Of a DNA stretch of 64,000 nt, positions 61,587 through 64,000 are shown in pieces. The notes beneath the pieces were generated by a model. That model was not told the DNA's origin. It worked only from the letters and a program-made list of their open reading frames with translations, and did not search any database. A program made the position numbers and the translations under genes. The DNA is from Thermoactinomyces sp. DSM 45892 (GTDB lineage: Bacteria > Bacillota > Bacilli > Thermoactinomycetales > Thermoactinomycetaceae): contig NZ_FNPL01000001.1 of NCBI RefSeq assembly GCF_900107305.1, forward strand, positions 124,001 to 188,000. Direction: 5' to 3'. Numbering within the stretch: the first letter of the stretch is position 1; each line of letters opens with the position of its first letter.

Positions 61587-62141
61587 TCAAGTCTGGCTGT
61601 ACTCGTACAATGTGATCGCTGTATCTCCATAGGATAACTGACGATAGGCAGATAAACCAGCTACTATGCTAGGCATCTCTAGCTTAGAAGGATGCTCCAC
61701 CACGAGAGTGCCCTCATCTGTCAGCAGTTCTTTCTCCCCAATATACGTCAGTATCGACTCATAAAAACCCTCATGATAAGGTGGGTCTAAAAAAATAACA
61801 GCATATCTCGCTTGATCTGCAAGCGTTTTCACATATGTCCGTGCATCACGCTTGATTAGCGTAGCGCGATCAGCCATTTTCGTCAACCCAAGGTTTTCCT
61901 TTATGGTATCTACACTAGCACGAGCATCATCCACAAATGTGACATGGTCCATACCACGGCTTAACGCCTCTAGACCGAGAGCGCCCGTTCCCGCAAACAA
62001 ATCAAGCCCTTTTCCCCCATCAAAAAAAGGGCCTATCACCGAAAACAGTGACTCTTTGACTCGATCTGCAGTAGGACGAACATGTTTCCCGGGAACCATC
62101 TTTAACCTCGTGCCACGAGCGCCACCCGCAATAATCCTCAT
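61587..62141 (-). CDS. rsmD: 16S rRNA (guanine966-N2)-methyltransferase RsmD
   Basis: The 184-residue class I methyltransferase has the start MRIIAGGARGTRL, RPTADRVKESLFSVI, the SAM loop LDLFAGTGALGLEALSRG and the catalytic DPPYHEG. It methylates G966 in the 30S head. The ATG at 62141 has AGGTGA upstream; a GTG three codons earlier is part of that SD. Confidence 0.95.
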   Translation of the reverse strand: MRIIAGGARGTRLKMVPGKHVRPTADRVKESLFSVIGPFFDGGKGLDLFAGTGALGLEALSRGMDHVTFVDDARASVDTIKENLGLTKMADRATLIKRDARTYVKTLADQARYAVIFLDPPYHEGFYESILTYIGEKELLTDEGTLVVEHPSKLEMPSIVAGLSAYRQLSYGDTAITLYEYSQT

Positions 62142-62230
62142 CACGTTCACCTAATTTCTTGATCGTAAAAAACATTTTTATCCTATCAAGATTATGATGG
62201 CGAGTCCAGCAACCCTCTGTTCTCTTTACA

Positions 62231-63358
62231 TTAATCAATAATTCCCCTATGAATGGTTTCCACTTCTACACGTGGCTCTATTTGTAACGTTTTATAAAGG
62301 TCATCCCAGTCTTTCTCTACTTTTTTCCAATACGAAAAATGGTGTGCTATTAATTGTCGACCTATCCCCAAACCATCAAAACCACTCTTTTGCATCTTGG
62401 ATATCACTTGCTTCGACATCTGTGTAAGATCCTCACTAAGTGCTTTTTCCAATTTTCTCATGGTAGCATGATCGCTCCCTAGTTCCGTTTGTAATTCAGT
62501 TATCGCGATTTTAATTTTTATTTGTAGATCAACCTTTACTTTCCCATCCTTCGTTACATCGACATCAAACTTTTGGTTCTCATCTCTTATATCAAACATC
62601 AAGCTTACTTTCTTATCATCCATGGATACCTCTCTAAATAGAGACCCTTTGTCTTCTAATTGGTTATTTAGAATTAGAAAAAGAGTGGCCTCCTCTACGG
62701 ATAGAAATGTATTTGTATACGAATGGTTATGAAACATCGCAATTCCGGAGATGGATATAGCTCCATCCTCACTTGTGATGTAAGGCAAACCAAAATCATG
62801 TCCTGGGTCTAACATAGCAGAACAAACTGACTGAACAGTAGTCCTGGGAATTACGGTAGTCTTCTCACCGCCTAAAAGGAGCTTCTCAAAAAATTGACCA
62901 ATTAACGTCCCTTTTAGCTCTTTTAAATTTACTAACTCCCCTGCCTCCCCTTCTACAACCGCCATCCTAGCATCGAGAGCTGCTTTGGGATCACGGTAGA
63001 TAGAATCGAGTAAAGGATACATATCTTTTTCTGCTTCCTTATTCCCGAATAGGAGAACCCTTGTTTTATAGGTACGGAATTTACCCGCAGTTTGCCGATC
63101 TAATGCGTTACGTAGACTTCTCGTAGAGGTCCCTTCTGCTGTATAAGTTTGGCAAATAGGCTTATCACCTTGACCAGCAGGGATATCATGAATGCCAATC
63201 GTCACTTTTAATCGACCTTCAGGAGTTTGGTCAAATGCTGTAACATAAACCAGGTCTGCCGTCTTTAATAGATCTTCATCCCAACAGCCCGGTAATACGA
63301 ACAGAGAAAGAATACAAAAACATACTGACAAGGCCTTTTTTACAGTTAAAGAATTCAC
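62231..63358 (-). CDS. GerAC-family spore germination lipoprotein
   Basis: The 375-residue protein has a lipoprotein signal peptide ending in the lipobox LPGCWDE. The Ger(x)C family follows: LLKTADLVYVTAFDQT, a region with KTRVLLFGNKEAEKD, SISGIAMFHNHSYT and a long C-terminal domain with LGIGRQLIAHHF. It is the C subunit of a nutrient germinant receptor in the spore inner membrane. A GTG at 63358 is used as start with GGAAG about 10 nt upstream. It is 4 nt after the permease gene. Confidence 0.9.
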   Translation of the reverse strand: MNSLTVKKALSVCFCILSLFVLPGCWDEDLLKTADLVYVTAFDQTPEGRLKVTIGIHDIPAGQGDKPICQTYTAEGTSTRSLRNALDRQTAGKFRTYKTRVLLFGNKEAEKDMYPLLDSIYRDPKAALDARMAVVEGEAGELVNLKELKGTLIGQFFEKLLLGGEKTTVIPRTTVQSVCSAMLDPGHDFGLPYITSEDGAISISGIAMFHNHSYTNTFLSVEEATLFLILNNQLEDKGSLFREVSMDDKKVSLMFDIRDENQKFDVDVTKDGKVKVDLQIKIKIAITELQTELGSDHATMRKLEKALSEDLTQMSKQVISKMQKSGFDGLGIGRQLIAHHFSYWKKVEKDWDDLYKTLQIEPRVEVETIHRGIID

Positions 63359-63362
63359 TATG

Positions 63363-64000
63363 TCAACGCTTCCTTCCCCTAAATAATGAGATAATGAACA
63401 GAAGAATAGGTATCCCGAATACAAAAGGATAACTTATTATTTTAATAAACTCATCAAATATCTCACCTCGATGAGGAGTAAGCGTAAAAATAGTACAAAC
63501 ACAGCAGACAGCCGCTATCCAATAGACAAACTTCTTATGGTTCTTTGCTCTACATATTTGCGCTACTCCAATGGAAGAAAGATAAACAAAACTACAAACA
63601 GAAGTAATGACGCTAACCAGCCAAATTGATAGAAAAATCAAATCAATCCGTTCAATCACATGAAGTGAATATGATTTCAATACATATAGCACGGGCTCTG
63701 GAACCAAAGGCAACTCATCTGGAGCAAATGATATCAGACATACAAAGGTAGTAAACGTGTACACAATCGTCACAAAAAAATTCCCTATAGAAGCCGCCTT
63801 CAGTTTGTCTTTATCCGATCCTTCCACTGCAAAATAAGTGAACAACATAGCTTCATAACCCAAAAAGTAAAAGAAAGACATTTTAGCACCTTTCAAAATA
63901 GCTAACCATCCGTTTTCAAGGAAAGGCATGGGATATGTAAAATGAACATTTTTAAATCCTAAGGAAGTAAAAATAACAAGCGGAATAATGAGGAAGCTTA
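63363..64000 (-). CDS. GerAB-family germination permease, 5' end outside the window
   Basis: About 212 C-terminal residues are visible, with the frame open to the window edge (LIIPLVIFTSLGFKNVHFTY precedes the first internal ATG). There are six hydrophobic helices and the family block SFFYFLGYEAMLFTYFA, close to the usual MFFYFxGYE of GerAB/YndE proteins (amino acid permease superfamily). It is the B subunit that senses germinant in the receptor. It ends in LLFIISLFRGRKR just before the gerAC-type gene. Confidence 0.88.
   Translation of the reverse strand, partial: SFLIIPLVIFTSLGFKNVHFTYPMPFLENGWLAILKGAKMSFFYFLGYEAMLFTYFAVEGSDKDKLKAASIGNFFVTIVYTFTTFVCLISFAPDELPLVPEPVLYVLKSYSLHVIERIDLIFLSIWLVSVITSVCSFVYLSSIGVAQICRAKNHKKFVYWIAAVCCVCTIFTLTPHRGEIFDEFIKIISYPFVFGIPILLFIISLFRGRKR

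Noticed and set aside
1-64000. tRNA, rRNA, SRP RNA or known riboswitches
   Set aside because: I looked in the intergenic gaps and saw no cloverleaf, rRNA core sequence or riboswitch motif I could support.

Overview
The window looks like part of the chromosome of a low-to-moderate G+C, endospore-forming Firmicute of the order Bacillales. A Thermoactinomycetaceae-like bacterium is my best guess; the species cannot be told. Evidence is the canonical Bacillales core order read on the minus strand: gerAB/gerAC, rsmD, coaD, ylbJ, ylbK, ylbL, yceD, rpmF, then fapR-plsX-fabH-fabD-fabG-acpP-fabF-rnc, smc-ftsY-ylxM-ffh-rpsP-rimM-trmD-rplS-lepB-rbgA-rnhB-yraN and comM. YlbJ and the GerA-type genes imply sporulation and germination.

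Positions 1-22500 are clearly AT-richer and form one accessory block. comM (22459-23154) stops being comM exactly at its Walker A motif, next to a 10-bp inverted repeat, so I read the block as one end of an integrated prophage-like element, the other end lying outside the window. Nearest the junction are phage-type replication genes: a zinc-ribbon HTH protein, thymidylate synthase, a DnaE-type polymerase, a RuvC-like resolvase and an AP2-domain protein. Further in is a cargo zone: a secreted protein; a 30-residue TTG-initiated peptide gene followed by an attenuator, a TPR protein and an MFS exporter; an RsgA GTPase copy; a WHH-nuclease polymorphic toxin with two SUKH proteins; a halocin C8-like bacteriocin precursor with a small membrane partner; and a UvrD-type helicase with a nuclease-like insertion and zinc fingers.

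Positions 23.2-34.3 kb are a chromosomal accessory stretch. They hold a three-gene sugar-modification operon (GT2, DegT aminotransferase with an apparent AUU start, methyltransferase), an SDR/QueA-paralogue/SufR-like regulator group, an ankyrin protein, a frameshifted MerR regulator facing an intact MerR operon with a CPBP protease, an APH-family kinase, and two YdcZ-type transporters.

Positions 34.3-64 kb are the conserved core: ribosome assembly, tRNA modification, SRP-dependent targeting, chromosome condensation, fatty-acid synthesis under FapR, the L32/YceD pair, CoA synthesis, rRNA methylation and spore germination. A roughly 4 kb insert (TRIC channel, deoxynucleoside kinase, HD hydrolase, NTR-like surface protein, GNAT) separates rnc from smc. 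The ylqC/ylqD pair and ylbM are absent from their usual positions. The most novel-looking locus is the micropeptide/TPR/MFS unit at 11.7-14.35 kb.
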